Shown: one piece after another, positions 26,717 to 36,326 of the stretch
Numbering within the stretch: position 1 is the stretch's first letter
Layout of the letters: every line of letters begins with the position of its first letter
Source of the DNA: Saprospiraceae bacterium
GTDB lineage: Bacteria; Bacteroidota; Bacteroidia; Chitinophagales; Saprospiraceae
Direction: 5' to 3'
Assembly: GCA_020628475.1 (NCBI GenBank)
Contig: JAHDFB010000007.1
Coordinates: forward strand, 1-52,250
Length of the DNA: 52,250 bases
Notes under the pieces: generated by a model
Databases searched by the model: none
What the model was told of the DNA's origin: nothing
Seen by the model: the letters and a program-made list of their open reading frames with translations, nothing else
Program-made: the position numbers and the translations under genes

Positions 26717-29700
26717 ATGAAGCAAATGTACCTACTACTTTTATGTGTTTTACTAAGTAGTTCTGGCTTATTAGCCCAACTTCCAGATGGATCTACCGCT
26801 CCAAACTGGACGCTCACTGATTTAGACGGGGTCTCACATACCTTATACGATGTGTTAGATTCGGACAAATCAGCGATAATTGATTTCTCGGCAACATGGT
26901 GTCCACCTTGTTGGTCGTACCACCAAACTCATATTCTAGAAGATATGTATAAAGAATATGGACCGGGTGGATCTGTTAATCCCAATCAGATTGAAGTATA
27001 TTACATTGAATCGGACGATGCTACGAATGATGCGTGCATGACCAATTCCGCAGGTTGTACTGGAGGTACACAAGGAGACTGGACAGCAGGTACATCATAT
27101 CCATTATTCAATCCTCCAACAGAGGCTGTTCCGAGTCAATATCAAATTAATGCTTATCCTACCCTAATAGCGGTTTGTCCAAATCGTAAATTATATGAAG
27201 TGGGACAAGCTTCTAAGTCTACTTGGGAGAGTTGGTTGTTCCAGACCTGTGCGCTCGATCAATCATTCTTAGCTGTAAATGAAGTTTGTGCAGGTGATGG
27301 GAATGGAGCGATTGATTTATCCGTAACAGGTGGAGCTGGTACAGTCACTTACTCGTGGAGTAATGGTGCCAATACACAAGATTTATCAGGTTTGGCGCAG
27401 GGTACTTATTCTTGTACGATTACAGAAGGTAGAGGACATAGTATTGAGACAGGGCCAATAGAAATAGCAGGACCGGCCAGTCCAGTATCTGCGGCTAATG
27501 AGCAAGTAACTCAAGTGTCTTGTTCAGGTGATGGAAATGGTTCGATCTCATTGACAGGTTCGGGTGGAGCAGGTTCGTATTCCTATGCTTGGAGTAATGG
27601 TGAATCTACGGCATCCATTAATTCCTTAGATGGAGGAGATTATTCCGTTACAATCACAGATTTAGACGGATGTACATTTGAAGAAACATATTCAGTGGCA
27701 GAGCCACCATTATTGACAGGATCATACAATGCTGTTCCAGCATCTTGTGGTAATTCAAATGGATTATTGAGTATGACGGCAGATGGAGGAACGGGACCAT
27801 TCAACTATGATATTGGAATTGACAATAATAGTTCGGGAGTATTCTTGAATCTTCCTCCGGGAATGTATGATGCAGTGATTACGGATGCGAACAATTGTTC
27901 TTTCGCATTTCCATTAGAAGTTGGAAATTTACCTTCACCTACAGCGGTTGCTTCAGGAACGGGTATGATTACATGTGCGAATAATACCTTGGAATTAAGT
28001 GGTGAAGGATCAACCGAAGGTTCTTTTATAGATTATACTTGGTCAACAACAGACGGAGAGATCGTTGAAGGAGAATCTACTTTATACCCTGTCATTAGTG
28101 CGCCTGGTACGTATACCTTAGAAGTATTAGATGGACAGACGGGATGTGTTGAAACTTCGACAGTAACGATTGAAGGAGATGTAGCAGCGCCAGTTGCTAT
28201 GTCAAATGATGCGGGTGTGATTGATTGTGCAAATACACAAGCAACCTTAGATGGTACGGGTTCAGATACAGGAGATAATATCAGTTACCTGTGGACCACT
28301 GAAAACGGAAATATCGTGGAAGGAGCGACAGAATTAATTGCTCAAGCGAATGCAGGAGGTACATACACGCTAATTGTTACAAACAATGATAATGGTTGTA
28401 CTGCAACATCTATGGTAACAATCGAACAAACCGCAGAATTGCCAGTATCGGATGCTGGAGCTCAGCAAGCATTGACTTGTGTAACTTCAGAAGTAACATT
28501 AGATGGTTCTAATTCAAGTGCTGGTGATAACTATACCTATACTTGGACTACCGATGATGGTACGATAGTTTCAGGAGAAAATACGCCAATGGCTGTTGTA
28601 AACGCATCAGGTACGTATTTATTAGAAGTATTTAATAATGATAATGGTTGTTCTGCATTATCGAGTGTAATGGTTGTGATCGATCAAGCTATTCCAGAAG
28701 CATCCATCGCTAATCCTGCCATGTTGACTTGTGAATTAGAAGAGCAAACATTGAGTATCGATGTGAACTTAGATGTGGCCTATACATTAGAGTGGACTAC
28801 GGAAGATGGAAACATTGTAAGTGGTGAGGATACCGATCAACCGTTGATCGATGCACCAGGTGTTTATAATGTTTTGATCATCAATTCAGAAAACGGTTGT
28901 AGTACAACAGAAATGATTACCGTTGAAGAGTTCATCAATACACCAATGGCGGCATTTGATTACTCGAAAGATGATAAAGTATTCACTTTTGCAGATAATT
29001 CTGTAGGATCTCCAACGATGTATTTATGGGATTTCGGTGATATGAATACGAGCAACGAAGCAGCGCCAGTGCATGAGTATGCAGAAAATGGTGATTATGA
29101 GGTATGTTTGACGATCACGAATGAGTGTGGTGAAAATATGACTTGTACGACTGTAACAGTATCTGCTGGAGCAGCATTGGAATATGAACTATCTACGGAT
29201 GATGCTACATGTAATGCTGAATGTGATGGTGTTTATGATTTAGTTCCAGTTGAAGATGTAGAAAATTACACGGTCACAGTAACGGGTCCTAACGGATTCG
29301 AATCGAATGCTTTCTCATTATCTGATTTATGTAACGGAACGTACAATTTCACTTTGACCAATGATATCGGAGAATCTATTGATGGAACCTTTGATATTGC
29401 ACAACCTGCGGCGATTACGATTGCAACTTCGCAAGTGGTAAATATCGATTGTTTTGGAAATCAAAATGGTTCGATTGCACTTGAGTTAGAAGGTGGAACG
29501 GGAGACATTGAAATCACTTGGAATACAGGTGATGCAGGAAATGAAATCGTTGATCTTGAAAGCGGAACATATACGGCAACAGGTGTAGATGCTAATGGAT
29601 GTACGCAGACCTTTGATTTTATTGTTGATGAGCCAACTCAATTGGAATTAGAAGACAGTGAGGTAATGCATATCGATGATACGAATCCAACAGGATCCAT

Positions 29701-30133
29701 AGAAATTGAAATCGAAGGTGGTACACCAGGATATACATTCCTATGGAGTAGCGGCGAGGATACACAAAATATCGATGGACTTGAAGTAGGAGAATACTCT
29801 GTTATCGTGACGGATGCAAATGGTTGTAAGGAAGAATTTGGACCATTTACAGTACAATCTATCATAGCTGTAGTTGAAATCGAAGGTTTAGAATTATTCA
29901 ATATTCAACCAAATCCTGCAACAGAATTTGTAAATATTGCACTGGAATTTGATACAAATCAATCTGCAGAGATTTCTATTGTAAATAACTTAGGACAGAT
30001 TGTATCTACTTCTCAAAGAGAAGGTAAAGCAGTCAATTACAGACAAGATGTTCAGGATTTAGCTTCTGGCCTATATTTTGTACAAGTGACTGTAGGAAGT
30101 CAGTCTACAATCAAGAAATTGGTGGTGGAATAA
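26717..30133 (+). CDS. Secreted thioredoxin-fold / SprB / PKD multidomain protein with T9SS type A sorting tail
   Basis: A 1138-residue protein with a signal peptide ending LLAQ. Residues about 22-180 are a thioredoxin/TlpA-like domain with the redox motif WCPPC (C62, C65) and a cis-proline segment NAYPT. Then come three SprB-type repeats (about 183-405), four tandem Cys-containing Ig-like repeats of about 84 residues (408-739), a PKD domain (740-817, with YLWDFGD), further SprB-like modules (to 1048), and a type A T9SS tail (1058-1138: NIQPNPATEF, SGLYFVQV, KKLVVE). Export across the outer membrane by T9SS is expected. A redox-active N-terminus on an adhesin-like stalk is uncommon; surface thiol-disulfide chemistry is inference. 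It is monocistronic with a strong terminator. Confidence 0.92.
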   Translation: MKQMYLLLLCVLLSSSGLLAQLPDGSTAPNWTLTDLDGVSHTLYDVLDSDKSAIIDFSATWCPPCWSYHQTHILEDMYKEYGPGGSVNPNQIEVYYIESDDATNDACMTNSAGCTGGTQGDWTAGTSYPLFNPPTEAVPSQYQINAYPTLIAVCPNRKLYEVGQASKSTWESWLFQTCALDQSFLAVNEVCAGDGNGAIDLSVTGGAGTVTYSWSNGANTQDLSGLAQGTYSCTITEGRGHSIETGPIEIAGPASPVSAANEQVTQVSCSGDGNGSISLTGSGGAGSYSYAWSNGESTASINSLDGGDYSVTITDLDGCTFEETYSVAEPPLLTGSYNAVPASCGNSNGLLSMTADGGTGPFNYDIGIDNNSSGVFLNLPPGMYDAVITDANNCSFAFPLEVGNLPSPTAVASGTGMITCANNTLELSGEGSTEGSFIDYTWSTTDGEIVEGESTLYPVISAPGTYTLEVLDGQTGCVETSTVTIEGDVAAPVAMSNDAGVIDCANTQATLDGTGSDTGDNISYLWTTENGNIVEGATELIAQANAGGTYTLIVTNNDNGCTATSMVTIEQTAELPVSDAGAQQALTCVTSEVTLDGSNSSAGDNYTYTWTTDDGTIVSGENTPMAVVNASGTYLLEVFNNDNGCSALSSVMVVIDQAIPEASIANPAMLTCELEEQTLSIDVNLDVAYTLEWTTEDGNIVSGEDTDQPLIDAPGVYNVLIINSENGCSTTEMITVEEFINTPMAAFDYSKDDKVFTFADNSVGSPTMYLWDFGDMNTSNEAAPVHEYAENGDYEVCLTITNECGENMTCTTVTVSAGAALEYELSTDDATCNAECDGVYDLVPVEDVENYTVTVTGPNGFESNAFSLSDLCNGTYNFTLTNDIGESIDGTFDIAQPAAITIATSQVVNIDCFGNQNGSIALELEGGTGDIEITWNTGDAGNEIVDLESGTYTATGVDANGCTQTFDFIVDEPTQLELEDSEVMHIDDTNPTGSIEIEIEGGTPGYTFLWSSGEDTQNIDGLEVGEYSVIVTDANGCKEEFGPFTVQSIIAVVEIEGLELFNIQPNPATEFVNIALEFDTNQSAEISIVNNLGQIVSTSQREGKAVNYRQDVQDLASGLYFVQVTVGSQSTIKKLVVE
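27938..28933 (+). repeat. Four tandem Ig-like repeats inside the secreted thioredoxin-fold protein
   Basis: Four units of about 84 codons share a pattern: an early TC or DC, then TLDG/LSG, YxWTT(E/D)(D/N)GxIV(E/S)G, then GTYxLxV and NGC near the end. At the DNA level they are only loosely alike, so they are old duplications. Confidence 0.75.
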
Positions 30134-30157
30134 AAAAACAGTCAATTATTCGACTGA

Positions 30158-30211
30158 ATAAACAAAGAAAAGCCTCTACGATTTTTGTCGTAGAGGCTTT
30201 TCTTTGTTTAT
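30158..30211 (+). terminator. Strong intrinsic terminator, 24-bp perfect stem
   Basis: Arms 30158-30181 and 30188-30211 pair perfectly around a 6-nt loop (TTTTTG). The left arm is A-rich and the right arm T-rich, so the U tract is built into the stem. It lies about 25 nt past the stop of the secreted thioredoxin-fold protein. Confidence 0.8.
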
Positions 30212-30300
30212 CATGTTTGGTGAGCATCATCATGTACGAAATGCGGATTGGAGGAGAAATAGAAAGGAGGATATATTGTGTCAACGGAGGTGTGATATAA

Positions 30301-30323
30301 GTTGAAAGATAATTTCTTTCAAC
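30301..30323. other. Short hairpin in the intergenic gap 30134-30465
   Basis: GTTGAAAG and CTTTCAAC form a 9-bp stem (with one inner A-T pair) around a 5-nt loop. It lies between the terminators of two convergent genes. No T run on either strand. Apart from this and the two terminators, the 332-nt gap holds nothing recognised. Confidence 0.45.
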
Positions 30324-30379
30324 GATTTGATGAGTAGCAACGCTTCACTTTAAAAGGAATACCATATAAATAAAAAGAA

Positions 30380-30413
30380 GAAAGGCCTTAAGAGGGAGAT
30401 CTAAAGGCCTTTC
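30380..30413 (-). terminator. Rho-independent terminator of the EF-G-like gene
   Basis: A perfect 10-bp stem GAAAGGCCTT/AAGGCCTTTC with a 14-nt loop, followed on the minus strand by a T-rich run. It lies about 53 nt beyond the stop codon of the EF-G-like gene. Confidence 0.75.
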
Positions 30414-30465
30414 ACTTGGATTGTTGAATATTGGTTATTCAAATCCGCAAAGATTTGAATAGGGG

Positions 30466-32592
30466 TTAAGCTTCTTCCAACATACGACTATGCGCATGAA
30501 TTAATTGCTCTTGTAAATCATAAGGCGATGCTTGGAAATTCGAAAAAGATCTTTTGAATTTAGCGCGTCCCTGAGAAATAGAGCGGATGGTAGCTGAATA
30601 TCGATAAAGTTCTGAAAGTGGAACTTTGGCCAAGATTTTTTGATAATGACCTTCAGCTTCCATACCTTGTATCGTAGCTCTTCTCGTTTGTAGATCACTC
30701 ATGATGTCACCCATCACTTGCGATGAACATAGGATTTCCATATCGTAAATAGGCTCTAATATTTGTGGACCAGCATCTTTGAAACAGCTTTTAAAGGCAG
30801 CCGATGCAGCCAACATAAAGGCCATATCATTACTGTCTACGGCATGCATTTTACCATCGAAGATGCAAACGCGTACGTTTTGACAATACGAACCAGTTAA
30901 AGGGCCATTTTCCATTTGTTGCATGATCCCTTTTTTGATAGCATTGATGTATTTCGAATCAATGGATCCACCTACAATACACCAATAGAAAGCTAATTTT
31001 CCGCCCCATGGAAGATCTTCCATTTCATTTTTTCGGACACTCAGATTTTCTGGGTCCGGCATGTCTTCGTAATACGGTTCTATGCGCATATGAACTTCGG
31101 CAAATTGCCCAGCTCCACCACTTTGTTTTTTGTGACGATAACTACTTTCGGACATCCTTGTAATCGTCTCTCGATAAGGAATTTTTGGTTTTTCAAATTC
31201 CATGTGAATACGATTTACCTTTTCGATTCTATACTTTAAAATATCTAGATGTAATTGTCCTTGACCGTGTAGTAAAGTCTGTTTTAACTCCTTGGATTGC
31301 TCTACCTTTAGAGTTGGATCTTCTCGTTCTATTTGATGTAGAGCGGCCATTAATTTTTCGATATCTGATTTGGATGGAGGGACCACCGCGGTGCGAATTC
31401 TACTTTCTGGAAATTTAATGGGGTCGATGGCTCTAGAAATACCTTTGCTGGAGAGTGTATGATTGGATTGAGCTGACTTGAGTTTGACTGCCACACCGAT
31501 GTCTCCAGCATTTAAAGCATTGACCTCTTTTCGTTGTTTTCCTTCGGCGACATATATATGATGGAATCTCTCCGTATCCTGATTGGTAGCATTGGTCAAT
31601 TCATCTCCTGAGCGAAGACAACCCGAATATACTTTGAAGTAAGAAACTTGACCTACTTGAGGTTCGGACAGCGTTTTGTAAATGAAAATAGATGTTTTTT
31701 CATCAGAATCGCAGCTGAGTTCAGAGCCATCCGATAAAAGCGCATTTGGTCTATCTGCTGGAGAGGGAGCAATATCATTGATAAAACCCATGATTCTTCC
31801 ACTACCGATATTATTCAAAGCAGAGGCACAGAATACTGGGAAGATTTGTTGATTGGCAAGTGCAATGGTTAATCCTTTAGCCAAATCTGCTTCATCTAGT
31901 GACCCCTCTTCGAAGTACTTTTCCATCAGACCATCTTCATTTTCGGCTGCTGCTTCTACCAATACATTATGCATTTCTAAGGCTCTTGGCATTTCTTCGG
32001 CTGGAATGGATTGTTTTTCTGGTTTTCCACCACCCTCGGGAAATACATACATCACCATACGTAAGGTGTCAATGATGCTGTCAAAGGAAGATCCACTGTT
32101 ATAAGGGTATTGAATCGGCACTACTTTATTGCCAAATCTATTGATAGCTTGTTCGAGCGTTTGTTCATAGTCCGCTTTTTCATGGTCCATCTGATTGACT
32201 ACAAAAATGGAAGGTGTATTAAATGTATCGACATATTCCCAGATGATTTCGGTTCCCACTTCTACGCCCGAAGAAGCATTCAGAATAATTAAAGCGGTGT
32301 CCGCTACTTTTAATGAAGAAATTACTTCTCCGATGAAATCATCAGATCCAGGCGTATCAATGATGTTAATCTTGTTGTTTCTCCAAGTAGCATGCATTAA
32401 GGTACTAAATATGGAGTTTTTACGATCTTGTTCGATGAGCGTGTAATCGGAAATTGTATTATTGTTTTCAATGCTGCCTCGTCGATTAATGGCTCCGGAT
32501 TCAAACAACATGGTTTCAGCAAAAATGGTCTTACCGCTTCCGGAATGCCCTAATAAGACCACGTTTCGGATATCCTTAGTAGAAATTGTCAT
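30466..32592 (-). CDS. Divergent EF-G-like translational GTPase
   Basis: A 708-residue protein with the five-domain EF-G plan. G1 is GHSGSGKT (15-22). G3 reads DTPGSDDF (79-86), so the usual catalytic histidine of DTPGHVDF is serine. G4 reads NQMD (133-136), not NKxD. The switch I region reads DRKNSI where RGITI is usual. Domain IV is present (SGGAGQFAEV, AVDSNDMAFMLAA), as is domain V. These features match the EF-G-like paralogue (EF-G2-like) seen in several phyla, whose role is unclear and which need not catalyse normal translocation. A canonical fusA is expected elsewhere. It follows mutS on the same strand with a 181-nt gap. Confidence 0.88.
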   Translation of the reverse strand: MTISTKDIRNVVLLGHSGSGKTIFAETMLFESGAINRRGSIENNNTISDYTLIEQDRKNSIFSTLMHATWRNNKINIIDTPGSDDFIGEVISSLKVADTALIILNASSGVEVGTEIIWEYVDTFNTPSIFVVNQMDHEKADYEQTLEQAINRFGNKVVPIQYPYNSGSSFDSIIDTLRMVMYVFPEGGGKPEKQSIPAEEMPRALEMHNVLVEAAAENEDGLMEKYFEEGSLDEADLAKGLTIALANQQIFPVFCASALNNIGSGRIMGFINDIAPSPADRPNALLSDGSELSCDSDEKTSIFIYKTLSEPQVGQVSYFKVYSGCLRSGDELTNATNQDTERFHHIYVAEGKQRKEVNALNAGDIGVAVKLKSAQSNHTLSSKGISRAIDPIKFPESRIRTAVVPPSKSDIEKLMAALHQIEREDPTLKVEQSKELKQTLLHGQGQLHLDILKYRIEKVNRIHMEFEKPKIPYRETITRMSESSYRHKKQSGGAGQFAEVHMRIEPYYEDMPDPENLSVRKNEMEDLPWGGKLAFYWCIVGGSIDSKYINAIKKGIMQQMENGPLTGSYCQNVRVCIFDGKMHAVDSNDMAFMLAASAAFKSCFKDAGPQILEPIYDMEILCSSQVMGDIMSDLQTRRATIQGMEAEGHYQKILAKVPLSELYRYSATIRSISQGRAKFKRSFSNFQASPYDLQEQLIHAHSRMLEEA

Positions 32593-32664
32593 AAGGTCAG
32601 GTTTTGTCGAGAGGGATATGGACGTAAGGATATGGGAAAGAATGGATTCCTCTCAGGTTCTAAA

Positions 32665-32724
32665 TTATATTATTTCGAAAACAATATAATAATAAAATTT
32701 TTCTATTACAATTTTGTTGTAATA
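32665..32724. promoter_or_regulatory. AT-rich inverted repeats between mutS and the EF-G-like gene
   Basis: Two palindromes occur: TTATATT/AATATAA around a TTTCGAAA core (32665-32689), and TATTACAA/TTGTAATA with a 5-nt loop (32704-32724). The second could be a weak terminator for mutS, 50 nt past its stop. Either could be an operator for the EF-G-like gene. Confidence 0.35.
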
Positions 32725-32773
32725 AAAAATTAAATTACTAGAATGCAGAACATGTGCAGAATTAATGATGGTT

Positions 32774-35407
32774 TTATTCCGCTTCCAGCATTTTTTTCAT
32801 TTCGTTGAGAGCCATCATACAGTCGATAGGAGACATACTGTTAATATCAAATTCAAGTAGCATTTCTTTTATTTTACCTGCCGTCGGATCCACCGTTTCG
32901 AAAATGCTTAATTGGTGGGTGTAATTTAATGGACTAGCTTCTGGAATCTTATCAGTGATTTTTTCGCTTTGAATACTTTTTTGTTCCAGTTTAGAGAGGA
33001 TTTCTGCGGCTCGAGCGATCACTGCTTTGGGCATTCCAGCCATTTTTGCTACGTGTATACCAAAACTATGTTTACTACCTCCTTCAATGAGCTTTCGCAA
33101 GAATATTACCTTATTGCCGTGTTCTTTCGTAGCGATACAATAATTTTTTATGCGTTCAAATGAATTCGCTAATTCATTCAACTCGTGGTAATGCGTCGCG
33201 AATAAAGTTTTTGGACGTAAGTCCTCATATTCATGTAAAAATTCTGCCAATGACCAAGCAATGGAAATACCGTCATAGGTACTGGTACCACGTCCTATTT
33301 CATCCAAAAGGACAAGGCTTCGGGCAGAGATATTATTCATGATACTGGCCGTTTCATTCATTTCGACCATGAATGTAGATTCACCACTACTGATGTTATC
33401 AGAAGCACCTACGCGGGTGAATAACTTATCGATAATACCAATTTTGGCCGATTTAGCTGGGACAAAAGATCCCATTTGAGCCATCAAGCAAATGAGAGCG
33501 GTTTGTCGTAATACTGCTGATTTACCCGACATATTGGGTCCAGTTATCATCAAGATTTGATGTGTATCTGCATTTAGTTGAACATCGTTCGGAATATAAC
33601 TTTGTCCGATATCTAAGTGTTGTTCAATAACCGGATGACGACCTTGAACAATTTCTATATCCAATGATTCATCTACGGTTGGCTTACAATATTCATTCTT
33701 TTTCGCAGTGTTGGCCAAACTAATAATGGCATCGATTTTTGCCAAACTACTCGCATTATGTTGTACAGCACCAATATAATCCTGTAAAGCCAAGACCAAT
33801 TCATCGTAAAGTTTCAGTTCTAAGACGGATAACTTCTCTTCGGCGCCTAATATTTTCGTTTCTAGCACTTTAAGTTCATCCGTAATGTAGCGTTCCGATC
33901 CTGTCAATGTTTGCTTGCGCACCCAGTCTTCCGGAATCAATCCTTGATTTTTATATTTATTGGTGACCTCGAGATAGTATCCAAACACATTGTTAAAGCC
34001 AATCTTTAAATTGGTGATGCCCGTTTTTTCAGCTTCTCGTTTTTGTATCTCTACTAATATATCCTTTGTGTTGAAAATAATGTCTCTAAGTTCATCCAAC
34101 TCATCATGCCACCCGGATTTAATAATATTACCTTTCGCAATATTACCTGGAGCTTCTTCATCAATTTCTCGATCGATCCGTTCTCTTAAATGCTCACAAG
34201 GATTTAAAGATTCAGCAATGTTGATTAGATCTTGCTGTTTGGTATTGATCAAAAGTTCTTTGATGGGGTCAATGGTGAAAAGAGCTTTTTTAAGTTGAAG
34301 CACCTCTCTAGGATTGACTTTTCGAGACGGTACTTTGGAAATAAGTCGTTCTAAATCTCCGACGGTTTTCAAATGATCATTCAGGTGATCGATCAATATA
34401 TCATCTTGATAAAAGTGTTCGACCATATCCAGACGTTGCTGAATGTCCTGGAGATCAATCAGCGGTAATAAAACCCATTTTCTGATCAGCCTACTCCCCA
34501 TAGGTGTTACCGTGTTATCCAATATATCGATTAGGGGAATGCCAGTAGGATGATTGCTATAGATTAGTTCTAGATTCCGTATAGTAAAGCGATCCAACCA
34601 CATATATTGATCCAATTGAATACGTTGGATCGAATTGATATGTTGCAGTTGGGTGTTTTCTGTAGACTGTAAATAATGCAATATAACGCCAGCCGCTATC
34701 TGACTTTGTTTTAACTCGTCGATGCCAAAGCCTTTGAGACTGTTGACTTCGAAATGACCGAGTAAGGCTTCGTTGGTATAGTCTTCTGTAAAGATCCATT
34801 CATCAAGATGATAGGTATAAAATTCCGTACCGAATTCCTTGATAAACTGCTCTTTGTGTGATTTCGCAAAAATGACTTCACTGGGCTTGAAACCTTGAAT
34901 TAATTTTTGAATTTTCTGAATATCGCCTTCGCTCACTAAGAATTCTCCTGTAGAGATATCGAGAAACGCTACTCCAATCAGCTTGGAAGGGCCGTAATGC
35001 AAGGCACAGAGAAAATTATTCTCTTTATGATTTAGTAATTTTTGATCAGTGGTTAGTCCTGGTGTTACAATCTCGGTGACACCTCTTTTGACAATCTTTT
35101 TTTCCTTGCTCGGTTTTTCCAATTGTTCGCAGATCGCTACACGAAATCCTGCCTTCACCAATCTTGGTAAGTATAAATCCATGGAGTGGTGGGGGAAGCC
35201 TGCAAGTGCTATGTCCGATCCTCCATTATTCCTCTTGGTCAACACGATTCCGAGCGTATTAGCCGTTTTTACGGCATCCTCATCGAAGGTTTCATAAAAA
35301 TCACCGACTCGAAACAATAGGATGGCGTCAGGCTGTTGACTCTTTATTTTGAAATATTGAGCCATGAGTGGCGTCACCTTAGATTTTTTAGCGGTAGATT
35401 TTCCCAA
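32774..35407 (-). CDS. mutS: DNA mismatch repair protein MutS
   Basis: An 877-residue protein. The N-terminal mismatch-binding domain holds the F-x-E motif F37-Y38-E39 in GDFYETF. The ATPase domain has Walker A TGPNMSGKSA near residue 621, then the signature ESTFMVEM and Walker B LVLLDEIGRGTSTYDG. It recognises mispairs and small loops and recruits MutL. The start at 35407 is a TTG; the first ATG is at 35365, inside the conserved TPLMAQY segment, so TTG (or the GTG at 35374) fits the family better. A TATATTTG element lies 16 nt upstream. Complete and full length. Confidence 0.96.
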   Translation of the reverse strand: MGKSTAKKSKVTPLMAQYFKIKSQQPDAILLFRVGDFYETFDEDAVKTANTLGIVLTKRNNGGSDIALAGFPHHSMDLYLPRLVKAGFRVAICEQLEKPSKEKKIVKRGVTEIVTPGLTTDQKLLNHKENNFLCALHYGPSKLIGVAFLDISTGEFLVSEGDIQKIQKLIQGFKPSEVIFAKSHKEQFIKEFGTEFYTYHLDEWIFTEDYTNEALLGHFEVNSLKGFGIDELKQSQIAAGVILHYLQSTENTQLQHINSIQRIQLDQYMWLDRFTIRNLELIYSNHPTGIPLIDILDNTVTPMGSRLIRKWVLLPLIDLQDIQQRLDMVEHFYQDDILIDHLNDHLKTVGDLERLISKVPSRKVNPREVLQLKKALFTIDPIKELLINTKQQDLINIAESLNPCEHLRERIDREIDEEAPGNIAKGNIIKSGWHDELDELRDIIFNTKDILVEIQKREAEKTGITNLKIGFNNVFGYYLEVTNKYKNQGLIPEDWVRKQTLTGSERYITDELKVLETKILGAEEKLSVLELKLYDELVLALQDYIGAVQHNASSLAKIDAIISLANTAKKNEYCKPTVDESLDIEIVQGRHPVIEQHLDIGQSYIPNDVQLNADTHQILMITGPNMSGKSAVLRQTALICLMAQMGSFVPAKSAKIGIIDKLFTRVGASDNISSGESTFMVEMNETASIMNNISARSLVLLDEIGRGTSTYDGISIAWSLAEFLHEYEDLRPKTLFATHYHELNELANSFERIKNYCIATKEHGNKVIFLRKLIEGGSKHSFGIHVAKMAGMPKAVIARAAEILSKLEQKSIQSEKITDKIPEASPLNYTHQLSIFETVDPTAGKIKEMLLEFDINSMSPIDCMMALNEMKKMLEAE

Positions 35408-35423
35408 TTCTTCAGATTTTTTG

Positions 35424-35431
35424 CAAATATA
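35424..35431 (-). promoter_or_regulatory. Candidate -7 element for mutS
   Basis: On the minus strand this reads TATATTTG followed by C, an exact TAnnTTTG match, 16 nt before the TTG start at 35407. The promoter position leaves room for the TTG start but does not prove it. Confidence 0.5.
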
Positions 35432-35749
35432 TAAAACACATATGCATTTTTTATATGAATAAAAAATCTTGATGTAATCGCTTTATTTTTAGTGAAAAGG
35501 CCTAATATAATACTTGTAAGTAGCCATGTTTATTGATTTTTTTGCCTTTTCTTAACATTTTTTCGCTAGGACATAATCCAAAATGAATTTTATAAAATCT
35601 TACATTTTTAAATTTATATATGGTCAATGTCGACAATGTCGGAATATCATTATTTGGCTAGGTGTAATTGCTTTTGAAGAGGCCCTTTTTTCAAATAGGA
35701 TCGTGTGCTACATCGAAGTTCCTCATAGCAATACTTCACTAATTAATAC

Positions 35750-35757
35750 TACATTTG
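35750..35757 (+). promoter_or_regulatory. Candidate -7 element for the TerB-like gene
   Basis: TACATTTG followed by C, an exact TAnnTTTG match, 28 nt before the start codon. No clear -33 element. Confidence 0.5.
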
Positions 35758-35785
35758 CATAATAATATTAAACAATTGGTCACTA

Positions 35786-36259
35786 ATGATATCTAATTTC
35801 GAAACACTTTCACCGGAAGAATTTTCTACCTTAAAAAAATCGGTAGCTTGGGTAGCTTTGTTAATTGCCGGTGCTGATGGTAAAATTGATTCTACAGAAG
35901 TTTCTTGGGCAAGTAAAATTGCCAAGATTCGTAGTTATGCAAATCCAGATGAATTGAATGAATTTTACAGAGAGGTTGGTGTTGATTTCGATGAACAATT
36001 ATTAGGCCTAATAGAGAGTACATCTAAAGATCCTAAAGAAAGAACGGGACAAGCTGTAGATGCTTTAACAGCACTGAATGATATATTGGCTAAATTACAC
36101 CCTAGAACGGCTTATAAACTATATGTTTCTTTAAAATCATTTGCTACGCACGTCGCGAAAGCATCGGGTGGATTTTTAAGAATGTGGAGTGTAAGTTACG
36201 AGGAGAATAAATATATCAATCTTCCGATGATTACGCCAATCGAATATACGGAGGACTAA
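35786..36259 (+). CDS. TerB-like helical domain protein of unknown function
   Basis: A 157-residue protein with no signal peptide or membrane segment. Residues about 18-60 (WVALLIAGADGKIDSTEVSWASKIAKI) show the TerB-like pattern in which an acidic loop ADGxIDxxE sits between helices, as in tellurite-resistance TerB and in DnaJ-associated proteins. The rest is predicted mostly helical. TerB itself binds metal ions through acidic residues; whether this protein does is unknown. It lies 67 nt before a TonB-dependent receptor gene on the same strand, which may or may not share its transcript. Confidence 0.72.
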   Translation: MISNFETLSPEEFSTLKKSVAWVALLIAGADGKIDSTEVSWASKIAKIRSYANPDELNEFYREVGVDFDEQLLGLIESTSKDPKERTGQAVDALTALNDILAKLHPRTAYKLYVSLKSFATHVAKASGGFLRMWSVSYEENKYINLPMITPIEYTED

Positions 36260-36326
36260 TTATTCGGTATCTCAGCCACTAATTGTAATAATTCTAGTTA
36301 TATTGCACATCTGTAGGATGTGAAAT

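Larger units (their letters stand above)
35408..35785. other. AT-rich intergenic region between mutS and the TerB-like gene
   Basis: About 378 nt between divergent genes with -7 elements at both ends. A small tandem direct repeat CAATGTCG occurs at 35625-35632 and 35634-35641. No open frame or RNA gene was recognised. Confidence 0.55.

Noticed and set aside
35625..35641. Tandem CAATGTCG repeat as an attachment site or iteron
   Set aside because: Only two copies of 8 bp; far too little for an iteron array or a supported recombination site.
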